Assembly (NCBI GenBank): GCA_030145945.1
Contig: JASLDK010000141.1
Location: 1-11,769 of the forward strand
Direction: 5' to 3'
DNA from: Nocardioides sp.
GTDB lineage: Bacteria; Actinomycetota; Actinomycetes; Propionibacteriales; Nocardioidaceae
DNA: 11,769 bases
How positions within the stretch are numbered: the stretch's first letter is position 1; every line of letters begins with the position of its first letter. The notes below the pieces were generated by a model that was not told the origin of the DNA, did no database searches, and saw only the letters and a list, made by a program, of their open reading frames with translations. A program made the translations under genes and the position numbers. Shown here one piece after another: positions 5,755-11,769 of this stretch.

Positions 5755-7420
5755 CCTTCTTGCGGCGTGCCGACGGCTTGCGGTCGCTCGGCTTGGTGAC
5801 CGGCTCGCCAGCCTCGATCAGCCCAGCACGACGGGTCGCTCCGAAGCCGGCGAGGGCCTCGACGAGGACGTCGACGTCCGGCTTCGGGGAGAGGACGTCG
5901 ACCCGCAGGCCGTGCTCCTCCGCCGTCTTGGCCGTGGCGGGGCCGATCACCGCGATGATCGTCGACGGGTGCGGCTTGCCGGCGATGCCGACCAGGTTAC
6001 GCACGGTGGACGACGAGGTGAAGACCACCGCGTCGAACTTGCCCGTCTTGATCGCGTCGCGGGTCGGCGCCGGCGGCGGGGCGGCCCGGACGGTGCGGTA
6101 GGCGGTGACGTCGTCGCACTCCCAGCCGAGGTCGATCAGACCGGCGACGAGGTTCTCGGTGGCGATGTCGGCACGCGGCAGGAAGACCCGGTTGATCGGG
6201 TCCAGCTGCTCGTCGTACTCCGGCCAGTCCTCGAGCAGACCGGCAGCGGACTGCTCGCCGGACGGGACGAGGTCGGCACGCAGCCCCCAGTCGGCGATCG
6301 CCTGGGCGGTCTTGTCGCCGACGGCGGCGATCTTGAGGCCCGAGAAGGCACGGGCGTCGAGGCCGTACTCCTCGAACTTCTCGCGGACCGCCTTGACCGC
6401 GTTGACCGAGGTGAACGCGATCCACTCGTAGCGGCCCTCGACGAGACCGCGCACTGCCTTGTCCATCTGCTGCGGGTTGCGCGGCGGCTCGACCGAGATG
6501 GTCGGGACCTCCTCCGGGACACCGCCGAACTCGCGGATCCGGTTGGACAGCGACGCCGACTGCTCCTTGGTGCGCGGCACCAGCACCCGCCAGCCGAACA
6601 GCGGCTTGGTCTCGAACCAGGACAGCTTCTCGCGCAGGTCGACGACGGCGCCGACCACGATGATCGCGGGCGGCGCGATCCGGGCGGCGCGGACCTCGGC
6701 AGCGACCTGCTCCAACGTGGAGGTGATGGTCTGCTGCTCGGTGGTGGTGCCGACGCGGGTCACGGCGACCGGCGTGGTGGCCGAGCGTCCGAGCGCGATG
6801 AGCTGCTTGGCAATGTCACCGATCTGACCCACGGCGGAGAGCAGGACGAGGGTCGGCGCGTCGGCGTACCGGCTCCAGTCGACCTTGTCGCCGCAGGTGA
6901 CGACCGCGACCTCGCGGTGGTCCTTGGTGGTCAGCGGGATGCCGGCGTAGGCCGGGACCGCCGACACCGACGAGACGCCGGGGACGACCTCGAAGGCGAG
7001 GTTGGCCTTGGAGACGGCCTGCGCCTCTTCGGGGCCCGAGGCGTAGAGGAACGGGTCGCCACCGAGGAGGCGGACGACGCGGACGCCGCGCTTGGCCTGC
7101 TTGACGACCACCTTGGCGCGCGCGGCGTGGGTGAGCGGCTGGCCGTCCTCACCGAAGCCGCCGTCGATGATCTCCGGGTCGGCGATCGGCTCGTCGCCGA
7201 CCTGCTCGGCGCGGGCCCGCACCACCGCGACGAGGTCGGCGTGACCCTCGTCCTCGGTGATGATCACATCGGCGTCCTGGATCAGCCTCACCGCCCGCAC
7301 TGTCAACAGGTCGGGGTCACCGGGACCGGTGCCGACGAACGCCGTGAAGCCCGGCTGGGCGGCGGGGACCGGGGCGGCGGCGGGAGTCGAAGCAGCCTTG
7401 GCTGTCGTGGCTCGCGTCAT
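5750..7420 (-). CDS. hemD: Uroporphyrinogen III synthase fused to a SUMT-like methyltransferase domain
   Basis: The 556-residue product has two domains. The N-terminal part (about 24-265) is of the SAM-dependent uroporphyrinogen III methyltransferase fold. It has VGTGPGDPDLLTVRA at 29-43, VVRLLGGDPFLYASG at 115-129 and FEVVPGVSSVSAVPAYAGIP at 143-162. The C-terminal part (about 270-535) is HemD, which closes and inverts ring D of hydroxymethylbilane. It has FGWRVLVPRTKEQ at 275-287, YEWIAFTSVNAV at 331-342, FLPRADIATE at 413-422 and VFTSSSTVRNL at 466-476. IGPATAKTAEEHGL follows at 492-505, and the tail ends in basic RRKKA. This is the usual actinobacterial architecture. After ADVIITEDE the methyltransferase domain lacks the YDxLV-type signature of active SUMTs, so siroheme-branch activity is uncertain. 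The start ATG at 7420 overlaps the hemC stop as ATGA, with AGAGG 10 bases upstream. The stop lies inside a repeat unit. Confidence 0.95.
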   Translation of the reverse strand: MTRATTAKAASTPAAAPVPAAQPGFTAFVGTGPGDPDLLTVRAVRLIQDADVIITEDEGHADLVAVVRARAEQVGDEPIADPEIIDGGFGEDGQPLTHAARAKVVVKQAKRGVRVVRLLGGDPFLYASGPEEAQAVSKANLAFEVVPGVSSVSAVPAYAGIPLTTKDHREVAVVTCGDKVDWSRYADAPTLVLLSAVGQIGDIAKQLIALGRSATTPVAVTRVGTTTEQQTITSTLEQVAAEVRAARIAPPAIIVVGAVVDLREKLSWFETKPLFGWRVLVPRTKEQSASLSNRIREFGGVPEEVPTISVEPPRNPQQMDKAVRGLVEGRYEWIAFTSVNAVKAVREKFEEYGLDARAFSGLKIAAVGDKTAQAIADWGLRADLVPSGEQSAAGLLEDWPEYDEQLDPINRVFLPRADIATENLVAGLIDLGWECDDVTAYRTVRAAPPPAPTRDAIKTGKFDAVVFTSSSTVRNLVGIAGKPHPSTIIAVIGPATAKTAEEHGLRVDVLSPKPDVDVLVEALAGFGATRRAGLIEAGEPVTKPSDRKPSARRKKA

Positions 7421-8430
7421 GGGATGTGCACCTCTGCAGATCGTGCGGATGGTTGAGGGGAGGGTTCGGGGGTGCGGGACTGCTCCCGCAGGGTGGCCAT
7501 CAGCTGGTCGGCACCGTCGGCCAACATCTCGGCACCGAGGTCGGCACCGAGCTCGACGGCGTCGGCGGGCCAACCGGCCGGGTCGGCACCGAGTGCGGTC
7601 GAGGCCGAGCGTCGTACGGCGAGCACGCCGTCCTCGGACAGCACGACTGCACGCAACCACAACTCGGGCCCGTCATCACCTTCGGCGACCTCGGCGAGCG
7701 CGCCGATGGGGGCCGAACAGCCTCCTTCGAGCGTGGCCATGAGGGCGCGTTCGGCCGTGACGGCAGCCCGGGTGAAGGGGTCGTCGAGACGTGCCAGGAG
7801 CTCGAGGGTGGCGGTGTCGTCACTGCGGCACTCGATCGCCAGCGCGCCCTGCCCGGGAGCGGACAGCACCTGCAACGGGTCGAGCACCTCGGTGATCTCG
7901 TCGGTGCGGCCGAGTCGTGCCAGCCCGGCGCGGGCCAGGACGACGGCGTCATAGACACCCTCGCTGATCCGGCCGATCCGGGTGTCCACATTGCCTCGTA
8001 CGCCGACCAGATCGACGCCCAGCCCGAGGGCCGCGATCTGCGCCACCCGCCGGGGGGAACCGGTGGCGACCTTGCTGCCCACCGGCAGCTCGCCGAGGGT
8101 GAGTCCGTCGCGGGCGACGACAGCATCGCGGGGGTCCTCGCGGACCGGGATCGCGGCGAGCGTGATGCCTTCGGTGGGATAGGTCGGGAGGTCCTTGAGC
8201 GAATGGACGGCGATGTCGACCTCGCCGGCAACCAGCGCATCACGCAGCGCGCTGACGAAGACGCCGGTCGACGAGCCGCCGGTCAGCGGGATGCCGGTGG
8301 CCTGGCTGCGGTCGCCGTCGGTGAGGATCTCGACGAGCGACGTCTGGACGCCGAGCTCCTCGATCGCCGCGGCGACGTGACCGGTCTGTGTGGTGGCGAG
8401 CTGGCTGCGGCGGGTGCCGATCCGGATCAT
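7417..8430 (-). CDS. hemC: Hydroxymethylbilane synthase (porphobilinogen deaminase)
   Basis: HemC polymerises four porphobilinogens into the linear hydroxymethylbilane used by HemD. The 337 residues span the whole family. IGTRRSQLATTQTG lies at the N-terminus and VDIAVHSLKDLP at 71-82, with Asp80 as the expected catalytic acid. GSPRRVAQ at 124-131 has Arg127 and Arg128, which bind substrate carboxylates. LSAPGQGALAIECR lies at 189-202 and LEGGCSAPIGA at 234-244, with Cys238 anchoring the dipyrromethane cofactor. A short Pro/Ser-rich tail follows after about 320. The ATG at 8430 overlaps the hemA stop as ATGA. GGGGAGG sits 8 bases upstream, inside the end of hemA, which supports coupled translation. 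Confidence 0.97.
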   Translation of the reverse strand: MIRIGTRRSQLATTQTGHVAAAIEELGVQTSLVEILTDGDRSQATGIPLTGGSSTGVFVSALRDALVAGEVDIAVHSLKDLPTYPTEGITLAAIPVREDPRDAVVARDGLTLGELPVGSKVATGSPRRVAQIAALGLGVDLVGVRGNVDTRIGRISEGVYDAVVLARAGLARLGRTDEITEVLDPLQVLSAPGQGALAIECRSDDTATLELLARLDDPFTRAAVTAERALMATLEGGCSAPIGALAEVAEGDDGPELWLRAVVLSEDGVLAVRRSASTALGADPAGWPADAVELGADLGAEMLADGADQLMATLREQSRTPEPSPQPSARSAEVHIP

Positions 8431-9767
8431 GACGCACCCTCCCCGCTGGCTTCGACGCCGCCAGCATCAGGCCCGACGGAACCAAGAGGCCGGGTCACCG
8501 CGTCGACCGCGTCCGGGTCGAGCGCGAACAACTCGGCCAGCGCGGCCGCATAGGACACCGCGCCCTGCTCGTTGGCGAGCTCCTTGACGCGCACCGTCGG
8601 CTCGTGGAGCAGCTTGTCGGCGACGCGGCGCACGGTATTGCGCAGCTCCGCGCGGGTGGTTTCGTCGAGGGCGGGAAGCCGTGCCTCGAGCCGGGTCATC
8701 TCCGCGTCCACGACGGCGGTGGCCATCGAACGCAGTGCGACCACCGTCGGGGTGACGCTCGCCTGACGACGCGCGGCGAGGAACGCGGTCACCTCCTCGC
8801 CGTGGATCCGGCGTACCTCCTGCACCTCGCGGCCGGTCTCGCCGCCGTGCAGCAGCTCGGCGAGGTCGGCCAGGCCGATCAGGTGGATGCCGTCGATCTC
8901 GGCGACGTCGGGGGCAATGTCGTGGGGCAGGGCAAGATCGATCAGCGCCAGCGGCCGTTCGTTGCCGGCGCGGGCCTCCTCGACGGCGGCCCGGTCGAGG
9001 ATGATCCGTGACGATCCGGTGCAACTGATCACCAGGTCGGCACGGGCGAGCTCGGCACCGAGCTCGGCGAGGCGCACGGCCTCCCCGCCGTACTGGACGG
9101 CCAGGCGGACCGCCCGGTCCACCGACCGGTTGACGATGGAGATGCGTCCCGCGTCCAGACGGCTCACGGTCGCGGTCGCGAGACCCGCCATGGCTCCGGC
9201 CCCGATGATGACGACGTGCTTGCCCTCGACAGGGCCGATCAGCTTCGCGGTCTCGTCGAGCGCCGCGGTGACCAGGGTGGGCGCGACCTGTTCGATGCCG
9301 GTCTCGGCACGGGTGCGTTTGCCGACCCGCAGCGCCTGCTGGAACAGCAGGTTGAGCGAGGAGCCGACGGTGCCGAGCTCCTGACCGCGGCGCAGCGCCT
9401 CGCGGGTCTGGCCGAGGATCTGCCCCTCGCCGATCGCCATCGAGTCCAGTCCCGCGGCGACCTGGAAGAGGTGCGAGATCGCGCCGTCGTCGTAGTGGAC
9501 GTAGAGGTGCGGAAGCATCGCCTCGGTGCTCTCACCGGCACGATCCACGAGCAGCCGCGAGATCTGCTCGATGCTGCCGTGGAACCGGTCGACCTCGGTG
9601 TAGATCTCCAGCCGGTTGCAGGTGGCGATGACCGTCGCCTCGGAGACGTGCTCACAACTGGCGGCGTCGGCGATCAGCTTCTGCACGCCGTCGTGGTCGA
9701 GCGCGACCTGCTCGAGCAGGGAGACGGGGGCGGAGTTGTGGGAGATGCCCACGACGAGGACGCTCAC
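8427..9767 (-). CDS. hemA: Glutamyl-tRNA reductase
   Basis: HemA reduces glutamyl-tRNA(Glu) with NADPH to glutamate-1-semialdehyde, the first committed step of the C5 pathway and the substrate source for HemL. The 446-residue product has VGISHNSAPV at 6-15, ATCNRLEIYTEV at 48-59 with the thioester-forming Cys50, and SHLFQVAAGLDSMAIGEGQILGQ at 98-120. The Rossmann nucleotide-binding HVVIIGAGAMAGLA lies at 184-197, VNRSVDRA at 212-219 and the C-terminal dimerisation helices at about 340-420. A Gly/Ala-rich tail ends the protein. It starts with GTG at 9767, sharing one base with the rex TAG stop. The strong GGAGG 9 bases upstream decides this start. The operon context puts its expression under Rex. 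Confidence 0.97.
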   Translation of the reverse strand: MSVLVVGISHNSAPVSLLEQVALDHDGVQKLIADAASCEHVSEATVIATCNRLEIYTEVDRFHGSIEQISRLLVDRAGESTEAMLPHLYVHYDDGAISHLFQVAAGLDSMAIGEGQILGQTREALRRGQELGTVGSSLNLLFQQALRVGKRTRAETGIEQVAPTLVTAALDETAKLIGPVEGKHVVIIGAGAMAGLATATVSRLDAGRISIVNRSVDRAVRLAVQYGGEAVRLAELGAELARADLVISCTGSSRIILDRAAVEEARAGNERPLALIDLALPHDIAPDVAEIDGIHLIGLADLAELLHGGETGREVQEVRRIHGEEVTAFLAARRQASVTPTVVALRSMATAVVDAEMTRLEARLPALDETTRAELRNTVRRVADKLLHEPTVRVKELANEQGAVSYAAALAELFALDPDAVDAVTRPLGSVGPDAGGVEASGEGAS

Positions 9768-10462
9768 TACGCAGCACCTCCGTCCTCGACGACGGAGGCG
9801 TCGAGGCCGCCATTGGCCTTGCGCTGCTCGTGATAGGCGAGGATCTGCAGCTCGATCGACAGGTCGACCTTGCGGACGTCGACGCCGTCGGGCACCGCGA
9901 CGACGGCGGGCGCGAAGTTGAGGATGCTGGTGATGCCGATCGCGACCATCCGGTCCGCGACGTCCTGCGCAGCGACCGCGGGCGTGGCGATGACGCCGAT
10001 GGCGACATCGTGGTCGCGGACGATCTCCTCGAGGTCCTCGAAGGGGCGTACGACGACGCCCGCCACGGTCTGTCCGACCCGGTTCTCGTCGGCGTCGAGG
10101 AGCGCGACGACCCGGAATCCGCGGCTGCGGAAGCCGGAGTAGTTGGCCAGTGCGTGACCGAGGTTGCCGATCCCGACGATGACCACGGGCCAGTCCTGGG
10201 TCACGCCGATCTCACGGGCGATCTGGTAGCGCAGGTAGTCGACGTCGTACCCGACACCGCGGGTGCCGTAGCTGCCCAGGTAGGAGAGGTCCTTGCGGAG
10301 CTTGGCGCTGTTGACTCCGGCCGCGACGGCGAGGTCCTCGCTCGAGCACGTGCTGGTCCCGCTGTCGGCCAACGCCGTCAGCGCCCGCAGATAGACGGGC
10401 AGGCGGGCGACCGTGGCCTCCGGGATGACCCGGGCGGCATCCGTCGAACTCCGTGTGGTCAC
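9767..10462 (-). CDS. rex: Redox-sensing transcriptional repressor Rex
   Basis: Rex binds operators when the NADH/NAD+ ratio is low and leaves them when NADH rises. In Streptomyces coelicolor it represses cytochrome bd genes and its own rex-hem operon. The 231-residue product has an N-terminal winged helix (about 12-75), with IPEATVARLPVYLRAL and the recognition region GVNSAKLRKDLSYLGSYGTRG. The Rossmann core follows, with VVIVGIGNLGHALANY at about 93-108. NFAPAVVAVP and the VDLSIELQILAYHEQRK domain-swapped C-terminal helix end the fold. The start is taken as GTG at 10462, because GGAAAG (10470-10475) lies 7 bases upstream. The in-frame GTG at 10483 has no ribosome binding site and would give an overlong N-terminus. 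It is the first gene of the hem operon, with a Rex operator in its own promoter. Confidence 0.96.
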   Translation of the reverse strand: MTTRSSTDAARVIPEATVARLPVYLRALTALADSGTSTCSSEDLAVAAGVNSAKLRKDLSYLGSYGTRGVGYDVDYLRYQIAREIGVTQDWPVVIVGIGNLGHALANYSGFRSRGFRVVALLDADENRVGQTVAGVVVRPFEDLEEIVRDHDVAIGVIATPAVAAQDVADRMVAIGITSILNFAPAVVAVPDGVDVRKVDLSIELQILAYHEQRKANGGLDASVVEDGGAA

Positions 10463-10469
10463 AGCTCTA

Positions 10470-10475
10470 CTTTCC
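10470..10475 (-). promoter_or_regulatory. Ribosome binding site deciding the rex start
   Basis: GGAAAG on the minus strand lies 7 bases before the GTG at 10462. Nothing comparable precedes the alternative GTG at 10483, whose upstream sequence is pyrimidine-rich. Confidence 0.5.
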
Positions 10476-10511
10476 AGCCGCACGAAGGGGCATCAGCCGT
10501 GCGACGCGATC

Positions 10512-10540
10512 ACTGTAGGAGTTTGTGAACGTGGGAACAA
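10512..10540 (-). promoter_or_regulatory. Candidate promoter of the rex-hemA-hemC-hemD operon
   Basis: On the minus strand TTGTTC (10535-10540) and TACAGT (10512-10517) are separated by exactly 17 bases. They match the sigma-70 consensus at 3 of 6 and 4 of 6 positions. Transcription would start near 10505, giving a leader of roughly 40 bases before the rex GTG at 10462. Coincidence with the Rex-type operator raises confidence. Confidence 0.55.
10523..10540. promoter_or_regulatory. Rex operator (ROP-like site)
   Basis: TTGTGAACGTGGGAACAA resembles the Rex consensus TTGTGAANNNNTTCACAA. The left half-site is perfect (7 of 7) and the right half-site matches at 4 of 7. The outer TTTGT/ACAAA arms pair exactly when the flanking base on each side is included. 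It covers the -35 box and spacer of the rex promoter, so Rex binding should block the operon, as known in Streptomyces. Confidence 0.82.
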
Positions 10541-10628
10541 AATGGACGAAAGCCCCCGGATGAGGTACGGCACAGGGGTCGTGGTAGGCGCCACGCGCCA
10601 CCGTTGCCCCAGAAGCCCTGGGGGACCG

Positions 10629-10886
10629 TCAGGCGGTACGCAGCGCGGCGCGGAGGCGATCGGGGCTGACCCGCCAGAAGTCGTGCTGCCTGCCGTCGAC
10701 GAAGGTCACCGGGATCTCGTTGGCGAAGCGGTCGGCAAGACCTGCGTCGTCATCGATCGAGATCTCCTCGAACGACTCCCCCAGCTCGGCGCACACGGCC
10801 GCGATCACCTCGCGCGCGTCGTCGCACAGGTGGCAGCCGGGCCGACCATAGAGCGTCACCCGCGGCGTCGACGCCCCGGAGGTCAT
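10629..10886 (-). CDS. Small glutaredoxin-like thiol-disulfide protein
   Basis: The 85-residue product fits the glutaredoxin/thioredoxin-fold family of short actinobacterial proteins (DUF836-like). VTLYGRPGCHLCDDAREVI carries the redox pair Cys18 and Cys21 (CHLC), and EIPVTFVDGR supplies the cis-proline loop (Pro59). It probably exchanges disulfides in the cytosol, with an unknown partner. The ATG at 10886 overlaps the upstream ligase stop as ATGA, and GGGGA lies 7 bases upstream, so the two genes are likely cotranscribed and coupled. It lies immediately before rex, a placement I recall in other actinobacteria. A redox protein beside a redox repressor is suggestive, but a functional link is inference. 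Confidence 0.85.
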   Translation of the reverse strand: MTSGASTPRVTLYGRPGCHLCDDAREVIAAVCAELGESFEEISIDDDAGLADRFANEIPVTFVDGRQHDFWRVSPDRLRAALRTA

Positions 10887-11769
10887 TCGAGGATCCCCAG
10901 CGCCTTGCGCCGCTCGGCGCCGCGGAGCACGCCCTTGCGGATCTTGCCCGTCACCGTCCTCGGCAGCGCCTCGACGACCTCGATCCGCTCCGGCCTCTTG
11001 TACGGCGCCAGCCGCTCCTCGGCTCGTTCCCGCACCGCCGCCACGAGGTCGGCGGCCGCCCCCGCCCGGTTCGGTACGACGTACGCCACGACCGCCTCCC
11101 CGGTCGCCGGATCGGGTACGCCGAGCACGGCCGCCTGCCGGACGCCGTCGACGTCCTCGAGCACGGCCTCGACCTCGCTCGGATAGACGTTGAAGCCGGA
11201 GACGAGGATCAGTTCCTTGACCCGGTCGACGAGGTAGAGGTCGCCGTCGGCATCGAGGAATCCGACGTCGCCGGTGGACCACCAGCCGTCCTCGGCCGGG
11301 GCGTCGGCGCCGTCGGGCCAGTAGCCGCTGAACAGGTTGTCGCCCCGGATCTGGATCTCGCCGGGGTCGTCGGAGGCGGTCTCGTCGAGCGGCAGCCCGT
11401 CGTCGTCGACCAGCCGGATGTCGATGCCGTCGAGGACGGAACCGACGGATCCTGGTTTGGCGGAGGCGGAGCGCAGGGTGCTGGTCACGACGGGCGAGGC
11501 CTCGGTGAGGCCGTAGCCCTGATGGATCGGGACCTGCGCGACGGCGCCGAACGCCTCGACCGCCTCGGCGTCCAAGGGCGCAGAGCCGGACAACATCAGG
11601 CGCACCGGACCCAGCCGTTCGGCGAGCGCGTCCGTGCCCTGCCAGGCAGCGAAGACGGGCGGCGCCACGGGGATGACGCTGCAGGCCTCGTCCTCGATCA
11701 GGTCGAGGGTGCCCTCAGGTTCGAAGCGGTCGGCGAGCACGAGCTTGGCGCGATGACGCAGCACACCGC
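10883..11769 (-). CDS. AMP-forming acyl-CoA synthetase/ligase (5' end outside window)
   Basis: Such enzymes activate a carboxylic acid with ATP and transfer it to CoA. The visible 295 codons are the C-terminal half of an ANL-family adenylating enzyme. YGLTEASPV (motif A5) is followed by STGDVGFLDADGDLYLVDRVKELI, with the ribose-binding Asp and hinge Arg/Lys. GFNVYPSEVE comes next, and RTVTGKIRKGVL near the C-terminus carries the catalytic lysine. The ATP-binding TSGTTG-type loop and the N-terminus lie beyond the right edge. The reading frame stays open to the edge, so the in-frame GTG at 11764 is an internal valine rather than a start. It is probably a fatty- or long-chain acyl-CoA ligase, but the substrate cannot be read from this half. 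It overlaps the glutaredoxin-like gene by 4 bases. Confidence 0.92.
   Translation of the reverse strand, partial: GVLRHRAKLVLADRFEPEGTLDLIEDEACSVIPVAPPVFAAWQGTDALAERLGPVRLMLSGSAPLDAEAVEAFGAVAQVPIHQGYGLTEASPVVTSTLRSASAKPGSVGSVLDGIDIRLVDDDGLPLDETASDDPGEIQIRGDNLFSGYWPDGADAPAEDGWWSTGDVGFLDADGDLYLVDRVKELILVSGFNVYPSEVEAVLEDVDGVRQAAVLGVPDPATGEAVVAYVVPNRAGAAADLVAAVRERAEERLAPYKRPERIEVVEALPRTVTGKIRKGVLRGAERRKALGILE

Larger units (their letters stand above)
10484..10628. other. Gap between the glutaredoxin-like gene and rex
   Basis: Besides the Rex operator and promoter at its rex-proximal end, this 145-base gap holds a small hairpin. CCCCAG at 10607-10612 pairs with CTGGGG at 10618-10623 around a five-base loop, just downstream of the glutaredoxin-like stop. 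It lacks a T-run and is a weak terminator candidate for the ligase-glutaredoxin unit. Nothing else is recognisable. Confidence 0.4.

Noticed and set aside
5912..7456. A 514-codon open frame on the plus strand opposite hemD
   Set aside because: Its composition is the antisense pattern typical of GC-rich genes (long Asp/Arg/Gly/Leu runs), with no motifs. HemD on the other strand is unmistakable.
7421..7660. Upstream extension of HemD to 636 residues
   Set aside because: The added Arg-rich residues are hemC read in another frame. The ATGA junction at 7420 is the natural start.
11764..11764. GTG at 11764 as the start of the acyl-CoA ligase
   Set aside because: The frame is open to the window edge, and the protein would lack the ATP-binding loop and half of the family's length, so this is an internal valine.

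Overview
This GC-rich window comes from a high-GC actinobacterium. The protein sequences, GTG starts and rex-hemA-hemC-hemD gene order point to the Nocardioidaceae/Streptomyces side of that phylum. The genus is inference, with Nocardioides-like as the best guess. The core is the early tetrapyrrole (heme, siroheme, cobamide) pathway from glutamyl-tRNA to uroporphyrinogen III. All hem genes lie on the minus strand and are interrupted by two unrelated insertions.

In minus-strand transcription order (right to left), the window opens with the 3' part of an AMP-forming acyl-CoA-ligase-type gene (10883-11769). It is translationally coupled by an ATGA overlap to a small glutaredoxin-like CxxC protein (10629-10886). 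Next comes a promoter whose -35 element and spacer are covered by a Rex-type operator (10523-10540). It drives a tightly overlapping operon: rex (NADH/NAD+-sensing repressor), hemA (glutamyl-tRNA reductase), hemC (hydroxymethylbilane synthase) and a two-domain SUMT/uroporphyrinogen III synthase gene (hemD). The overlaps are 1, 4 and 4 bases.

The operon runs into an unusual repeat array (5603-5754). It holds five copies of a 16-bp unit, three direct and then two inverted, with an exact 32-bp period within each orientation. Copies 3 and 4 form a perfect 21-bp hairpin, and the hemD stop codon lies in copy 5. Beyond the array is a SigE-family ECF-like sigma factor (5026-5553). Its end overlaps the start of a single-pass membrane protein with a large, probably beta-propeller-like, outer domain (3635-5032). 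A 20-bp hairpin (3568-3610) separates that pair from hemB (porphobilinogen synthase).

A secreted SLT_2/MltB-type lytic transglycosylase gene (1222-2454) converges on hemB and ends in a classic terminator. It diverges from hemL (glutamate-1-semialdehyde aminomutase), which runs off the left edge. HemA, HemL, HemB, HemC and HemD therefore cover glutamyl-tRNA to uroporphyrinogen III in sequence, and Rex ties supply to the respiratory redox state. The sigma/membrane-protein pair and the lytic transglycosylase are cell-envelope functions with no obvious link to heme. I see no phage, IS element, CRISPR array, tRNA or rRNA. The least ordinary element is the 32-bp-period repeat array.
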